A stretch of DNA of 39,460 nt from Candidatus Accumulibacter contiguus (GCF_012940005.1 NZ_SPMX01000080.1:54-39513); one strand, 5' to 3'. Positions 17,240 to 26,508 are shown, numbered from the stretch's first letter. Program-made: numbers and translations. The notes: generated by a model from the letters alone, not told the origin.

Positions 17240-17818
17240 TCACGCCAGCACGTCCGCCAATGCAACCCAGACCCCCGGCACCCACAGCGGTGCTACTGTT
17301 TCGCAGTTCGTGGGCATGTGCATTAGGCGGTACTGCCCTTCGATGGGTTCGCGATAGACCGCCAATTTGCCGGCCTTGACATCACACAGCCAGACCTCGG
17401 GAATGCCCTGGCGCGCATAGAGCGCAAGCTTGACATCGCGGTCGTATTCGAGGGTTGTGTCGGAAACCTCGACGATCAACAGGACGTCAGCGGCTGTCGG
17501 GTGTCGGTCGGCATAGTTGGCGCGTTTGACGAGGGCAATGTCCGGCTGCGGTTCGCTCCGTTCGTCAAGGACGATGGGGTTCTGCGCCCGCACCATATAA
17601 CTGGCGGAAGGGCCGCTGCCGAGACACTCGGCAAAACGGTCGACGAGAAACGCATGCCTGCTGCCTATCGGCGCCATATCCACCAGTTCTCCATCGATCA
17701 ACTCAACGCGGTCGGTCTCATCCAGCAAACCGGACTGGGCCATGCGATGAAACTCCTCCACCGACCAGCGGTGATAAGGCACGGCAGCGCGTTCGCGGAT
17801 CTTCCGTAGGGTGGGCAT
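17240..17818 (-). CDS. Uma2-family (DUF820) putative endonuclease
   Basis: A 192-residue protein of the Uma2 family, which has a PD-(D/E)xK nuclease fold and is abundant in cyanobacteria and some proteobacteria. The typical segments are VPYHRWSVEEFHRMAQSGLL, VELIDGELVDMAPIGSRH, PQPDIALVKR with the catalytic aspartate, and VLLIVEVSDTTLEYDRDVK with the E-x-x... lysine site. The ending LWVPGVWVALADVL is normal. I start at 17818 (MPTLRKIRERAAVP); a longer frame to 17926 adds residues without similarity. Cellular role of the family is not established. It is a single gene here, between a MITE and the ABC transporter operon. Confidence 0.88.
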   Translation of the reverse strand: MPTLRKIRERAAVPYHRWSVEEFHRMAQSGLLDETDRVELIDGELVDMAPIGSRHAFLVDRFAECLGSGPSASYMVRAQNPIVLDERSEPQPDIALVKRANYADRHPTAADVLLIVEVSDTTLEYDRDVKLALYARQGIPEVWLCDVKAGKLAVYREPIEGQYRLMHMPTNCETVAPLWVPGVWVALADVLA

Positions 17819-18009
17819 GGCAGGTTCCCAGGCTCGATGACATACGAGATGATAGTCCGGCATTCGCCTGGCGGCAATCGCGTTTCGAGCCAGGCGTGTC
17901 GGTCGTGGACGGTGGTGCAATCGCACCCTGGATCACAACTCGTTATCGGGGCACGTGAGTACTGGTGGGGGGCAGTAGCGAACAGGGCAGGCTCGTCCGG
18001 CAACATCGC

Positions 18010-18825
18010 TCATGAAAACGCCTCCACCCCAGCCTCTGAGCCTGGAATGGCCGAAGCCCCCCAGTACGTTCGATTCGAGCCCATGTCTGGTCGATACAGT
18101 TCGACGAGTTTCTGCTCGCCGACCATGGCCGGCGGCAGATCGAAGGCGATCCGCCCCATCTTGAGGCCGATGACCCGATCGGCCAGCAGCGGCAGCAGCG
18201 ATGGGTTATGGACGACGGTGATCAGGGAGGCATTGGCGGCGGCGTTGACCAGCAGTCGACAGACGTCGCTCGCCGCGGACGGGTCGAGGGCTGCCGTCGG
18301 TTCGTCGGCGAGAATTAGCCGCGAACGCTGCATCAGTAGCCGGGCGATGGCTATCTTCTGCCGCTCGCCGCCAGACAGCCGGTCGGCTCGGGTATCGGCG
18401 CGCGCCAGAAGGCCGACGGCACGCAGTGCACCCTCCGCATTAGCCACTTCGTTGGCCGGAAAGCAGCGCGTCCAGCTACGCCAGCCGGTGATCCATCCGA
18501 GGCTACCGATGAGCACATTTTCCAGGGCCGACAGCCGGCCTACAAGATGAATGCCCTGCATCACCTGGCCGACTTCCACGCGCAGCGCGCGCAGCTCGCC
18601 TGGCGGCAATGGCCGGTCCAGGGTTCGGCCGAGTACTTCCACGCTGCCGTGAACCGGTTGCAGGAAGCCGCTCAAAAGGCGCAGCAGGGTCGATTTGCCA
18701 GCGCCATTGTGGCCAACGATGGCGACGCGTTCGCCCTCTGCGACGCTGAGATGGTCGATTTCCAGCAGCGCACGGCCGTGCACCGCGCACAGCACCGATT
18801 CAAGAGAAACGCAGGGTCGGCTCAT
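18010..18825 (-). CDS. phnC: phosphonate-type ABC transporter ATP-binding protein
   Basis: A 271-residue ABC ATPase. Walker A is GHNGAGKST (residues 38-46), the signature is RLSGGERQKIAIARLLM and Walker B is LILADEPTAALDP. The overall sequence is PhnC-like, with the long loop VLGRTLDRPLPPGELRALRVEVGQVMQ. The start codon overlaps the permease stop by four bases (ATGA), so the two genes are coupled. It is the last gene of a PhnD-PhnE-PhnC operon read on the minus strand. The substrate could be phosphonate, phosphite or a related oxyanion; the sequence alone cannot decide. Confidence 0.88.
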   Translation of the reverse strand: MSRPCVSLESVLCAVHGRALLEIDHLSVAEGERVAIVGHNGAGKSTLLRLLSGFLQPVHGSVEVLGRTLDRPLPPGELRALRVEVGQVMQGIHLVGRLSALENVLIGSLGWITGWRSWTRCFPANEVANAEGALRAVGLLARADTRADRLSGGERQKIAIARLLMQRSRLILADEPTAALDPSAASDVCRLLVNAAANASLITVVHNPSLLPLLADRVIGLKMGRIAFDLPPAMVGEQKLVELYRPDMGSNRTYWGASAIPGSEAGVEAFS

Positions 18826-19712
18826 AGCAGCGCCTTGCGGATTCGCCGGCTGAGGGCGTCGAATCCGGCGACCAGGACGATGATCACGAGCAGCACGGTC
18901 GATAACCGGCCCCACTGAAAGAGTGAAGTCGCTTCGCTGATCAGCAGGCCAAGGCCGCCAGCGCCGATGATTCCCAGGATGGTTGAGTCACGGATGTTGA
19001 ATTCCCAGAGGTAGAGGTGGCTGGAAACGAACTGTGGCAACACTGCCGGCCAGACGGCGTTGAAGAATACCTGCACCGGCCCGGCCCCGACGCTGCGCAC
19101 GGCATCTATGGCCGCCATGTCCAGCGACTCGATGGCTTCGGCGAACAACTTCCCGTAGCTGCCCATGGAATGCAGCGCGATGGCGAGAATGCCGGCAGTC
19201 GGCCCGAGGCCGACGATGCCAACCAGCACCAGCCCGAACACCAGCGTGTGTATCGAGCGTGCGACATCGAGGATCGCCTTGGCCAGCCAGAACAGCGGCC
19301 GCGACGCCGCCAGGTTGCGCGCGGTTAGCACCGCCAGCGGCAAGGCCAGCACGGCGCCGAGCAATGAGCCTAGCGTAGCAATGCGCACCGTCGTCCATGT
19401 CGCTCGCGCGAGCCCGGCGAGGTAACCGAGTTCGACCTCCTGGCGGTTTTCGATGCGCAACAGTGTGCCGTCGTCGCTGTGGTATTCGAGATTCGGCTTG
19501 CCGAACCAGACATCCAGGAAACTCGGCCGGGCAAACTCGCCGACGGTCTTGATCAGGTTGTGCAGGGGATTTCGCCCCAGCGTCAATTCGCCTTCGTCAG
19601 CGAGCGAACCCAGACAAGCGATCACCAGTATGGCATAAGCCAGGGCCAGTCCAAGAAAGCCGAGCCGGCCGCCGAATCGATCGGCAAAGCGCGAGACACG
19701 CACCATCCTCAT
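18822..19712 (-). CDS. phnE: phosphonate-type ABC transporter permease
   Basis: A 296-residue inner-membrane permease of the BPD type with about six helices (for example LGFLGLALAYAILVIACLGSL near the N-terminus, TLGSLLGAVLALPLAVLTARN, TLVFGLVLVGIVGLGPTAGILAIAL). The EAA-type coupling loop reads EAIESLDMAAIDAVRSVGAGPVQVFF, the form found in PhnE. A hydrophilic loop between the first and second helices (EFARPSFLDVW) is also PhnE-like. The start overlaps the stop of the binding protein by four bases and its own stop overlaps the ATPase start by four bases, giving a tightly coupled operon. Confidence 0.88.
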   Translation of the reverse strand: MRMVRVSRFADRFGGRLGFLGLALAYAILVIACLGSLADEGELTLGRNPLHNLIKTVGEFARPSFLDVWFGKPNLEYHSDDGTLLRIENRQEVELGYLAGLARATWTTVRIATLGSLLGAVLALPLAVLTARNLAASRPLFWLAKAILDVARSIHTLVFGLVLVGIVGLGPTAGILAIALHSMGSYGKLFAEAIESLDMAAIDAVRSVGAGPVQVFFNAVWPAVLPQFVSSHLYLWEFNIRDSTILGIIGAGGLGLLISEATSLFQWGRLSTVLLVIIVLVAGFDALSRRIRKALL

Positions 19713-20581
19713 TTCGCCTGCAGGATTCCTGTTGCCAGGCCGGCATCGCGAATCGGCTTGTAGAAATTGTTGTCGCGGCTGACAAAGCCGGTGTAATGCG
19801 GCGGCAGAAGCTTTGGCTCGGTCTTCAGGACATCACCGACCTCGCTGAGCGCCGCTTGCAAACGAATGACGAAGGCTCTGTCGGCGGCCAGGGCCTTGCT
19901 GACAGCAACAGCATCGTTCGGCAATGGCGCGGATTGCCAGATGATCCTCGATTGCTCGGCCTTGATCAGACCCTGCTCGATCATCGCATTGCGGTTACGG
20001 TTGTAGTCTGCGCCGGCGTCTAGTATCCCCTGGGTGACCTGAGTTTCGATCGCCTGATGCTTGGTGTATAGCACCTTGCTGAAATAGCGCTCGGGGTCGA
20101 TGCCCTGGGTCATGAAATAGTGCAGCGGAATCAGGTAACCGGAGGTAGAACCCTTGTCACCGAAGGCGAAAGTCTTGCCCTTGAGGTCGGCTGGCTGGTT
20201 GATGCCGGAGTTCGGGTGGGTCACCATGATGGCGAAATATTCAGGCTTGCCGTCGTAGAGGATCGTGGACACCACCTGCGCTCCTGCCTGGTGATTGGCC
20301 AGCACATAGCCCCATGGTCCCATCAGGGCAATGTCGGTCTCGCCGTTGGCCAGCGACTTGGCCAGGCCTTCCCAGCTATCGACCGTGCGTAGTTCTACCG
20401 GTCGGTTGAGCTTGTTCGAAAGATAAGTCGCCAGAGGGCGGTAGGTGGCATCGTTCTTTTCCTTGTCTGGTTGGAACAGCCCGACACCGAGTTTCAGAGC
20501 TGGCTCTGCGGCATTTGCATCAGTGTTGAGGAGGGCCGTGGTGACGACGATGAAGAAGCAAAGTCCGATAAGGCGTTTCAC
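19709..20581 (-). CDS. phnD: phosphonate/phosphite-type ABC transporter substrate-binding protein
   Basis: A 290-residue periplasmic binding protein. The signal peptide is VKRLIGLCFFIVVTTALLNT with cleavage probably after ANA (ANA-AEPALKLG). The PhnD pattern is clear: KNDATYRPLATYLSNKLNRP, then SLANGETDIALMGPWGYVLA, PADLKGKTFAFGDKGSTSGYL and the C-terminal HYTGFVSRDNNFYKPIRDAG. The start is a GTG at 20581 with AGGAGT 8 bp upstream; longer frames lack a signal peptide. It is the first gene of the operon. PhnD-fold proteins bind phosphonates, phosphite or other oxyanions. No C-P lyase or phosphite dehydrogenase genes are in the window, so the ligand is open. Confidence 0.85.
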   Translation of the reverse strand: MKRLIGLCFFIVVTTALLNTDANAAEPALKLGVGLFQPDKEKNDATYRPLATYLSNKLNRPVELRTVDSWEGLAKSLANGETDIALMGPWGYVLANHQAGAQVVSTILYDGKPEYFAIMVTHPNSGINQPADLKGKTFAFGDKGSTSGYLIPLHYFMTQGIDPERYFSKVLYTKHQAIETQVTQGILDAGADYNRNRNAMIEQGLIKAEQSRIIWQSAPLPNDAVAVSKALAADRAFVIRLQAALSEVGDVLKTEPKLLPPHYTGFVSRDNNFYKPIRDAGLATGILQAK

Positions 20582-20959
20582 GAGGGACTCCTGTAGCGAG
20601 TGAAGATGCGAAAAGCAACTCCGATTGTTCGGTGAGTTGAGCGAGATCGAAGTGCGTTCGGCCTGCTCAATCTCGAGCATGTGGTCTGCACCTGGACATC
20701 TCGCCCTAGGGCGAACGGTAGCAGATTGGCGCTCTCGGTGTTGAGTCGAAGAATCTGCCAATAGCTTTCAGACGAGATCAGCACGGCACGATGGAGGGGA
20801 TTTTCGTCACTGGGCGCCGACGAGCGAGAAACGACGTCTCAGCTGTCTGAAACAAGCGGCCTCTCCCCTTACATCCTGCTGTTTCGGCTGCCGCGCTCAG
20901 ATCCATTCCAATTTAAGTCGCGCGACGGCCTGTCTGCATCGGCAGAGAGTTTCCAGGTT
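20582..20959. other. noncoding leader region upstream of the PhnDEC operon
   Basis: No convincing gene is visible in this stretch. It contains a perfect 14-bp palindrome (20701-20714) and should hold the promoter of the phnD gene. Codon patterns are poor in all frames. Confidence 0.5.
20701..20714. promoter_or_regulatory. 14-bp perfect palindrome, possible operator
   Basis: TCGCCCTAGGGCGA lies 120 bp upstream of the phnD GTG in the only long gap before this operon. A regulator-binding site is possible; the regulator is not identified. Confidence 0.3.
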
Positions 20960-21037
20960 TTAGTCCGAGCTTTTCCCGAGCCTGGTAAACGCTTCCGAGA
21001 GAAAGTCGACGAACGACCGGATGCGCGTCAACAACTG
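20960..21037 (-). pseudogene. C-terminal remnant of a LysR-type regulator
   Basis: The last 25 codons of a minus-strand frame read QLLTRIRSFVDFLSEAFTRL and end KSSD before a TAA. The RIRSFVDFL segment is the standard C-terminal end of LysR-type regulators. Upstream of it the similarity stops and the next coding sequence is ttuC on the opposite strand, leaving no room for the remaining 270 residues. A LysR gene often lies beside tartrate dehydrogenase genes, so this is most simply the tail of a deleted regulator of the ttuC operon. Confidence 0.7.
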
Positions 21038-21112
21038 ACTCGAGGAGCCTGTGGAGTTCCTATAGTACGCACCGTGCCACCCCCCCACCACCTCATAGAC
21101 AGGAGACAAATG

Positions 21113-22201
21113 ATGAAGACCTATCGCATTGCCACGGTTCCCGGCGACGGCATCGGCAAGGAAGTCGTTCCCGCCGGTCAGCAGGTTCTCGAAGCGCTGG
21201 CCGCTTCGAACAGCACTTTCCGCTTCGAGTTCGAGAACTTCGACTGGGGCGGTGACTACTTTCGCGAGCACGGCGTGATGATGCCGGACAATGGACTGGA
21301 TGCACTGCGCAACCAGGATGCCATTCTCTTCGGCTCTGCCGGCGACCCCGACATCCCCGACCACATCACGCTCTGGGGACTGCGTCTGAAAATCTGCCAG
21401 GGCTTCGACCAGTACGCCAACGTGCGCCCGACCCGCATCCTGCCCGGCATCGACGCCCCGCTCAAGCGCTGCAAGCCAGAGGATCTCGACTGGGTGATCG
21501 TGCGCGAGAACTCCGAAGGCGAATACTCCGGCGTCGGCGGTCGCGTGCATCAGGGCCACCCGATCGAGGCCGCCACCGATGTTTCGATGATGACCCGCGT
21601 CGGCGTCGAGCGCATCATGCGCTTCGCTTTCCGCCTGGCCGAATCGCGGCCACGCAAGCTGCTGACGGTGATCACCAAGTCCAACGCCCAGCGCCACGCC
21701 ATGGTGATGTGGGACGAGATCGCGACCGAGATCTCCCGCGAGTTCCCGGACGTCACCTGGGACAAGGAACTCGTCGATGCGGCTACGGCGCGCATGGTCA
21801 ACCGTCCAGCGTCGCTCGACACCCTCGTCGCCACCAACCTGCACGCCGACATCCTCAGCGACCTCGCAGCGGCCCTGGCCGGCAGCCTGGGCATCGCGCC
21901 GACCGGCAACATCGACCCCGAGCGCCGTTATCCGTCGATGTTCGAACCGATCCACGGTTCGGCTTTCGACATCATGGGCCTGGGCCTCGCCAACCCGGTG
22001 GGGACTTTCTGGTCGGCCGTGATGCTGCTCGAACACCTCGGTGAAGCCGAGGCTGCCAAACGCCTGATGCAGGCCGTCGAGACCGTCACCGCCGATCCGG
22101 CGCTACATACCCGCGACCTCGGCGGCAAGGCAACTACTGCCGAAGTCACCCGGGCCGTGTGCGATCACCTGGCCGTCAGCGCCGAGCGCCAGGCCGCCTG
22201 A
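21113..22201 (+). CDS. ttuC: tartrate dehydrogenase / D-malate dehydrogenase
   Basis: A 362-residue member of the isocitrate/isopropylmalate dehydrogenase family. The N-terminus [20 protein letters not shown] and the segments [33 protein letters not shown] and [17 protein letters not shown] are characteristic of tartrate/D-malate dehydrogenases (TtuC/DmlA). The NAD-binding part shows [19 protein letters not shown]. The product oxidises tartrate or D-malate to oxaloglycolate or pyruvate plus CO2. Two ATGs lie in tandem at 21110 and 21113; the second has the better distance (7 bp) from AGGAG. It heads an operon with a dicarboxylate carrier and glycerate 2-kinase, which matches the tartrate-to-glycerate route. 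Confidence 0.93.
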   Translation: MKTYRIATVPGDGIGKEVVPAGQQVLEALAASNSTFRFEFENFDWGGDYFREHGVMMPDNGLDALRNQDAILFGSAGDPDIPDHITLWGLRLKICQGFDQYANVRPTRILPGIDAPLKRCKPEDLDWVIVRENSEGEYSGVGGRVHQGHPIEAATDVSMMTRVGVERIMRFAFRLAESRPRKLLTVITKSNAQRHAMVMWDEIATEISREFPDVTWDKELVDAATARMVNRPASLDTLVATNLHADILSDLAAALAGSLGIAPTGNIDPERRYPSMFEPIHGSAFDIMGLGLANPVGTFWSAVMLLEHLGEAEAAKRLMQAVETVTADPALHTRDLGGKATTAEVTRAVCDHLAVSAERQAA

Positions 22202-22211
22202 CCGTCGTTCC

Positions 22212-22242
22212 AGCCCGGCGCGACCGCCTGACGCGCCGGGCT
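22212..22242 (+). terminator. GC-rich hairpin after ttuC
   Basis: AGCCCGGCGCG and CGCGCCGGGCT form a perfect 11-bp stem with a 9-nt loop 10 bp after the ttuC stop. Only TTGTCGTC follows, so termination may be partial and allow some read-through into the downstream genes. Confidence 0.6.
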
Positions 22243-22332
22243 TGTCGTCAAGGCGTCACCCATTCGGCTTCAACACAGCCATGCCAGAGCTGTGGGGCCA
22301 CTTATCGCCTCGGAAGAGGAAGGAGAGACATC

Positions 22333-23339
22333 ATGATTCGCCGCTTTTTCGGAAAACTCTATGTCCAGGTCTTGATCGGCGTGACTGCCGGCATCATTCT
22401 GGGCGTTGTCGCCCCGAACATCGGAACCGACCTGAGGCCGCTTGGTGACGTCTTCATCAAGCTGATCAAGATGGTGTTCGCACCGATCATCTTTGCCACC
22501 GTGGTACTGGGCATTGCCCGCATGGAAAACATGAAGGAACTCGGCCGCGTCGGTGTCCGGGCGCTGATCTACTTCGAGGTGCTGTCGACCTTTGCGCTGG
22601 CGCTTGGCCTGCTGGTCGTCAACTCGGATCGATCGTCTCGCTCGGCAAGTTGATGGCCACGATGTACCTGACCTGCTTTCTGTTCGTTGTCCTCGTGCTG
22701 GGAGGCATCTCCCGACTCTCCGGCTTCAGCCTCTGGAAGTTTCTGAAGTACATCAAGGACGAAATCTTCACCGTCCTCGGTACCAGTTCGTCCGAGTCGG
22801 TCGTCCCGCAGCTTATGCGGAAACTGGAGCATGCCGGCATCTCGAAGCCGGTGGTCGGCCTGGTCGTGCCTTCAGGATTGACCTTCAACCCCGATGGACA
22901 GTGTATCTATTACACTATGGCGGCGATCTTTATCGCTCAGGCCACCAACACGCCACTGACTCTGACCGACCAACTGCTGGTGCTGGGCGTGCTGCTGCTG
23001 ACTTCGAAGGGTTCGGCAGGCGTGACCGGTTCGGGCTTCATCACTCTGGCGGCGACACTGGCTTCGATGGGCAAGATACCCGTCGCCGGCATGGTGCTGC
23101 TGCTCGGCGTCGATCGCTTCATGTCTGAAGCCCGTGCGATCACCAACACCATCGGTAACGCGGTCGGCACGGTGGCGATCGCCCGCTGGGTTGGCTCGGT
23201 GGACCGGGAGCGTCTCAACCAGGTGCTCGACGGCAAGAGCGATCCCGAAGACCTGCAGGCCTTGTACGAGGGTGACGAGGCAGCCAGCAGCCTGGAAGAA
23301 ACGAATTTGCCCACGCAGCGCCCGCAACTGGCTGCCTGA
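22333..23339 (+). pseudogene. dctA: dicarboxylate/amino acid:cation symporter (DctA family) with internal deletion
   Basis: The N-terminal frame from ATG 22333 (AGGAGA 6 bp upstream) reads [20 protein letters not shown] through FVKLIKM-type [21 protein letters not shown] to [11 protein letters not shown], which is the start of DctA. At about 22625 it shifts frame; a second frame from 22626 reads [18 protein letters not shown] and continues with typical DctA sequence ([44 protein letters not shown]) to TGA 23339. The segment between VVN and GSIVSLGK, about 115 residues including several helices, is missing. Total DctA length is about 430-450 residues. The gene is therefore broken by a deletion of roughly 350 bp plus a frame change, while flanking operon genes are intact. 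Confidence 0.9.
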
Positions 23340-23353
23340 TCAGGAGACGAACG

Positions 23354-24631
23354 ATGAAGACCAATGAAGCCCGCAGACTGCTGCGCCACATGTTCGAAGC
23401 GGCAATCACCGCCGCGCAGCCGGCGCACTGCATCCCGCTGCATCTGCCGGAACCCTCTCGCGGCCGACTGATCGTGATCGGTGCCGGCAAGGCCTCTGCG
23501 GCGATGGCCAAGGCGCTGGAGGAGAACTGGCCGGGCGAGTTGTCGGGACTGGTGGTGACTCGCTACGGCTACGTCGTTCCCTGCCAGCGCATCGAAATCG
23601 TCGAGGCCGCTCACCCGGTACCGGACGCCGCCGGAGTCGCTGCAGCGCAGCGCATCCACGCCCTGGTGCAGGGACTCAGCGCCGACGATACCGTGCTGTG
23701 CCTGATCTCGGGCGGCGGCTCGTCGCTCCTCGCCCTGCCGTTCGAGGGCCTGAGCCTGGCGGACAAGCAGGGTGTAAACAAAGCCCTGCTCAAATCCGGC
23801 GCCTCGATCTCGGAGATGAACTGCGTTCGCCGCCACCTCTCGGCTGTCAAGGGCGGGCGCTTGGCGGCGGCCTGCCATCCGGCGCGCGTGGTGAACCTCA
23901 TGATCTCCGACGTGCCCGGCGACAACCCGATCGACATTGCCTCCGGTCCGACGGTTGCTGACCCCACCACCTGCGCCGACGCCCTGGCGATCATCCGCCG
24001 CTACGGCATCGCCGTACCGCCAGCAGTGCTCGACATCCTCGAAAATGGCCGCGGCGAGTCGATCAAACCTGGCGACGCGCGTCTGGACAGAGTCGAAACG
24101 CGCCTGATCGCGACACCGCAGATGGCACTCGAAGCCGCCGCTGCGGTGGCACGCCAAGCCGGCGTGGCGGCGCACATCCTGGGCGATGCCATTGAAGGGG
24201 AGGCGCGCGACGTGGGCAAGGTCATGGCCGGAATCGCGCTGCAGGTCGCTGGTCGCGGCCAGCCCTTCGCAGCGCCCTGCGTCCTGCTCTCCGGCGGGGA
24301 GACGACGGTGACGGTGCGCGGCAACGGGCGCGGCGGGCGCAACGTCGAGTTTCTGCTTGCCCTGGGCGTGGCGCTGAATGGGCATCGCGGCATCCACGCC
24401 ATCGCCGGCGACACCGACGGGGTGGACGGCCAGGAAGAGATCGCCGGCGCCTGGCTCGCACCGGACAGCCTGGCTCGCGCCTGGGGCAAGGGTATCAAGC
24501 CGCTCGTCAGCCTGGATGACAACGACGCCCACGGCTTCTTCGAAGCCTTGGGCGACTCGGTCATCACCGGGCCGACGCTGACCAACGTCAATGACTTCCG
24601 AGCGATTCTGATTACCCATGAGCTTCCCTGA
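23354..24631 (+). CDS. ttuD: glycerate 2-kinase (TtuD/MOFRL family)
   Basis: A 425-residue enzyme of the glycerate kinase class II/MOFRL family, which phosphorylates D-glycerate to 2-phosphoglycerate; older annotation calls it hydroxypyruvate reductase TtuD. The N-terminal nucleotide-binding part shows VIGAGKASAAMAKALE and LISGGGSSLLALP; later come NCVRRHLSAVKGGRLA and ISDVPGDNPIDIASGPTVADPT. The C-terminal MOFRL domain holds VLLSGGETTVTVRGNGRGGRN and AGDTDGVDGQEEIAG. AGGAGA precedes the ATG and the gene is 14 bp after the broken carrier. With ttuC it fits tartrate degradation through glycerate. Confidence 0.9.
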   Translation: MKTNEARRLLRHMFEAAITAAQPAHCIPLHLPEPSRGRLIVIGAGKASAAMAKALEENWPGELSGLVVTRYGYVVPCQRIEIVEAAHPVPDAAGVAAAQRIHALVQGLSADDTVLCLISGGGSSLLALPFEGLSLADKQGVNKALLKSGASISEMNCVRRHLSAVKGGRLAAACHPARVVNLMISDVPGDNPIDIASGPTVADPTTCADALAIIRRYGIAVPPAVLDILENGRGESIKPGDARLDRVETRLIATPQMALEAAAAVARQAGVAAHILGDAIEGEARDVGKVMAGIALQVAGRGQPFAAPCVLLSGGETTVTVRGNGRGGRNVEFLLALGVALNGHRGIHAIAGDTDGVDGQEEIAGAWLAPDSLARAWGKGIKPLVSLDDNDAHGFFEALGDSVITGPTLTNVNDFRAILITHELP

Positions 24632-25245
24632 TACAGCGTGCCGAATGCTTAGCAATTCTCCGGTTGTTCATCACATAGGCATTCAAGCAGGGAGCGATGG
24701 ACCATCGAGGTGAGGCCGCTTCACGGTGAAAAGGACCGCAAAAGGACAACCTGGGATCTCAAACCGCTCGACTCTTGCAAGCGCAAAGTGTCGAACTCGG
24801 GAATTCACAACTACAACCCATCGGCTGGAAACGACCGCCATTGCTGGCTTCGGGCTGGTGAAGGCGCAGCAGAAGTCGACGTTTTCGTGGAATTCTCTCC
24901 CTGCACCCGTGCCGAGCACGGTGTGGGGTACGGCATCGGTGTGAACTTGGTGGTTTGGGCCGGTGTCGTGCTCGTTCTTCTTGGCGGGTTCTTTTTACCG
25001 CGTCTCGAACACCCTTGTCATCCCCGTTTCACTGCCAATCGCCGATCGGGCATCGACCTGCCATGGCTCTGCCGCGCCATCGATCTCCGAGTCGCCCTAA
25101 ACAATTCGATTGGTTCGCCGACAGAAACTCGCCAAGCGCTAGGCCCGTCACACCTCTGCGCCAGGTTTACGCGGGTTTCCACCGCCATTGACACCTGATG
25201 ATCCAGAAGACCGTTCGCCGAGTGTAGCCTCCCTCAACTCCAGCT
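24632..25245. other. 614-bp region without a recognisable gene
   Basis: Several frames are open (for example 24710-25198 on the plus strand with a hydrophobic stretch GIGVNLVVWAGVVLVLLGG, and 24683-24919 on the minus strand). None has family similarity that I can recognise, a good ribosome-binding site or codon use like the neighbours. The region sits between the ends of two convergent operons and may contain decayed sequence. Confidence 0.5.
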
Positions 25246-26508
25246 TCAACGCTTGCCGCTGGGCTGTGTTGCCGAACCCAGCATGTCCCAGACCTGCTCA
25301 AGTGTCGCCCGCATGCCGGCGCTGTGATTCCTCGGATAGGCTGCAAAAATGGCAATCACCAGTCGGCGATCGAAATCGACGTAGAGGCTGTTGCCGTAGG
25401 GGCCGATAATAGCGATGCGGTTCGGTGCTCCACCAAGGTGCACAAAACCATAGCGGTACTCGCTTCCCTTTCTGAGGCCAGCAAGATCCGAAGAATTCGC
25501 TATGCGCAGCCCGGCGGAGGCTGTCAGCGTTTCGATGAACCAGTTCGGGACCTTGTTGCGTCGATTGCTGTTCCTGGCGTCGATCAGCAGTTGCCCCAAA
25601 CGAGCAAAATCGCGTAGCGAGAGCGCCAATCCAGCGGACAGTTCCGTTCCCTGCGAGTCGGTGAGCCAGAGGGCTGCGTTCTCGGGTCGGAGTTTTTCGA
25701 ACAGTTCCTGGCAAAAAGTCCGCGTGAGCGGAACCCGGTACGCTTCCGCAAGTGCCCAGACGAGCAGGTCGGTGTCAGGTCCGACTTCGCCGAGTTGCGG
25801 GTTCGGGGAAAAGTCCCTTTCCCAACGACCCGGTTGGTTGAGCCAAGCGCGAATCCCTCCGGCCGTGTTGCCGGAGTTCCATCCACCGGCCGCCAACCAG
25901 TCATTGACGTCGTGCGACGACCAATCGAAGCTGCTCTCTCCTTCGAGCAGGCGCCGAATCGACAGCTTTCGCAACCCCGTCTGCCCACTAAGGGCGGGTA
26001 TGTAGCGAATGATCGAGCGGTCCGGCGAGAGCTTGCCCTGGGCGACCGCCATGGCACCCATCAGGGAGAGCAGTGGTCGGGTTCCGCCAAGCAGCAGTCG
26101 CTGGTCCTGCGCTACCAGCCCATTCCAGTAGCGCTCGCTCGCCACCTTGCCGTCGCGCAGCACCAACAGCCCATCGGCATACAAGCGCGTGGCCAGCAGG
26201 AATCCGACATCGCGGAGCTGCTGATCGAGCGGGTCGCGGGCCTTGAGTTTGTCGAGCTCGAGCTGTCGAGGAGCAGGGCGGAACATCTGGGCTGTTCCTG
26301 TCGCCCTGATCTTCAGCGAAGGCGTGAAGCTGCCGAATGACTGCAAGCCGATGCGCAAATTTTCAGGTGCCAACCAGTTGTCCTGGTCGATCCACGGGCC
26401 AGGATCCTTGGCACTCCTGGGGACCGACTCGATGACACACTCCTCTGCCGCATGCAGTGGCCACGCCCAAGGTACCATCAACGCCAGCAATGTCAGCCAG
26501 TGCTTCAT
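25246..26508 (-). CDS. serine-hydrolase (beta-lactamase/class C) homologue, catalytic residues absent
   Basis: A 420-residue exported protein: the signal peptide MKHWLTLLALMVPWAWPLHA ends before AEECVIES. The fold matches class C beta-lactamase-related serine hydrolases (YADGLLVLRDGKVASERYW, GKLSPDRSIIRYIPAL, LSIRRLLEGESSFDW, LSLRDFARLGQLLID, YRYGFVHLGG). The nucleophile motif S-x-x-K should lie before LLSLMGAMAVAQGK, but the sequence there is GGTR (residues 141-144): serine is glycine and lysine is arginine. The tyrosine motif, normally before TDLL, reads GEVGPDTDLL. All three catalytic positions therefore appear lost. It is the last gene of the antiporter operon and its start overlaps the ligase stop by four bases. 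It may act as a periplasmic binding protein. Confidence 0.85.
   Translation of the reverse strand: MKHWLTLLALMVPWAWPLHAAEECVIESVPRSAKDPGPWIDQDNWLAPENLRIGLQSFGSFTPSLKIRATGTAQMFRPAPRQLELDKLKARDPLDQQLRDVGFLLATRLYADGLLVLRDGKVASERYWNGLVAQDQRLLLGGTRPLLSLMGAMAVAQGKLSPDRSIIRYIPALSGQTGLRKLSIRRLLEGESSFDWSSHDVNDWLAAGGWNSGNTAGGIRAWLNQPGRWERDFSPNPQLGEVGPDTDLLVWALAEAYRVPLTRTFCQELFEKLRPENAALWLTDSQGTELSAGLALSLRDFARLGQLLIDARNSNRRNKVPNWFIETLTASAGLRIANSSDLAGLRKGSEYRYGFVHLGGAPNRIAIIGPYGNSLYVDFDRRLVIAIFAAYPRNHSAGMRATLEQVWDMLGSATQPSGKR

Noticed and set aside
22937-24655. 572-codon minus-strand frame
   Set aside because: Antisense to dctA and glycerate kinase, both clearly recognisable on the plus strand.
24683-24919. 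Minus-strand 78-codon frame (ALARVERFEIPGCPFAVLFT)
   Set aside because: Vaguely protein-like, but no recognised family, start signal or partner; not enough to call.
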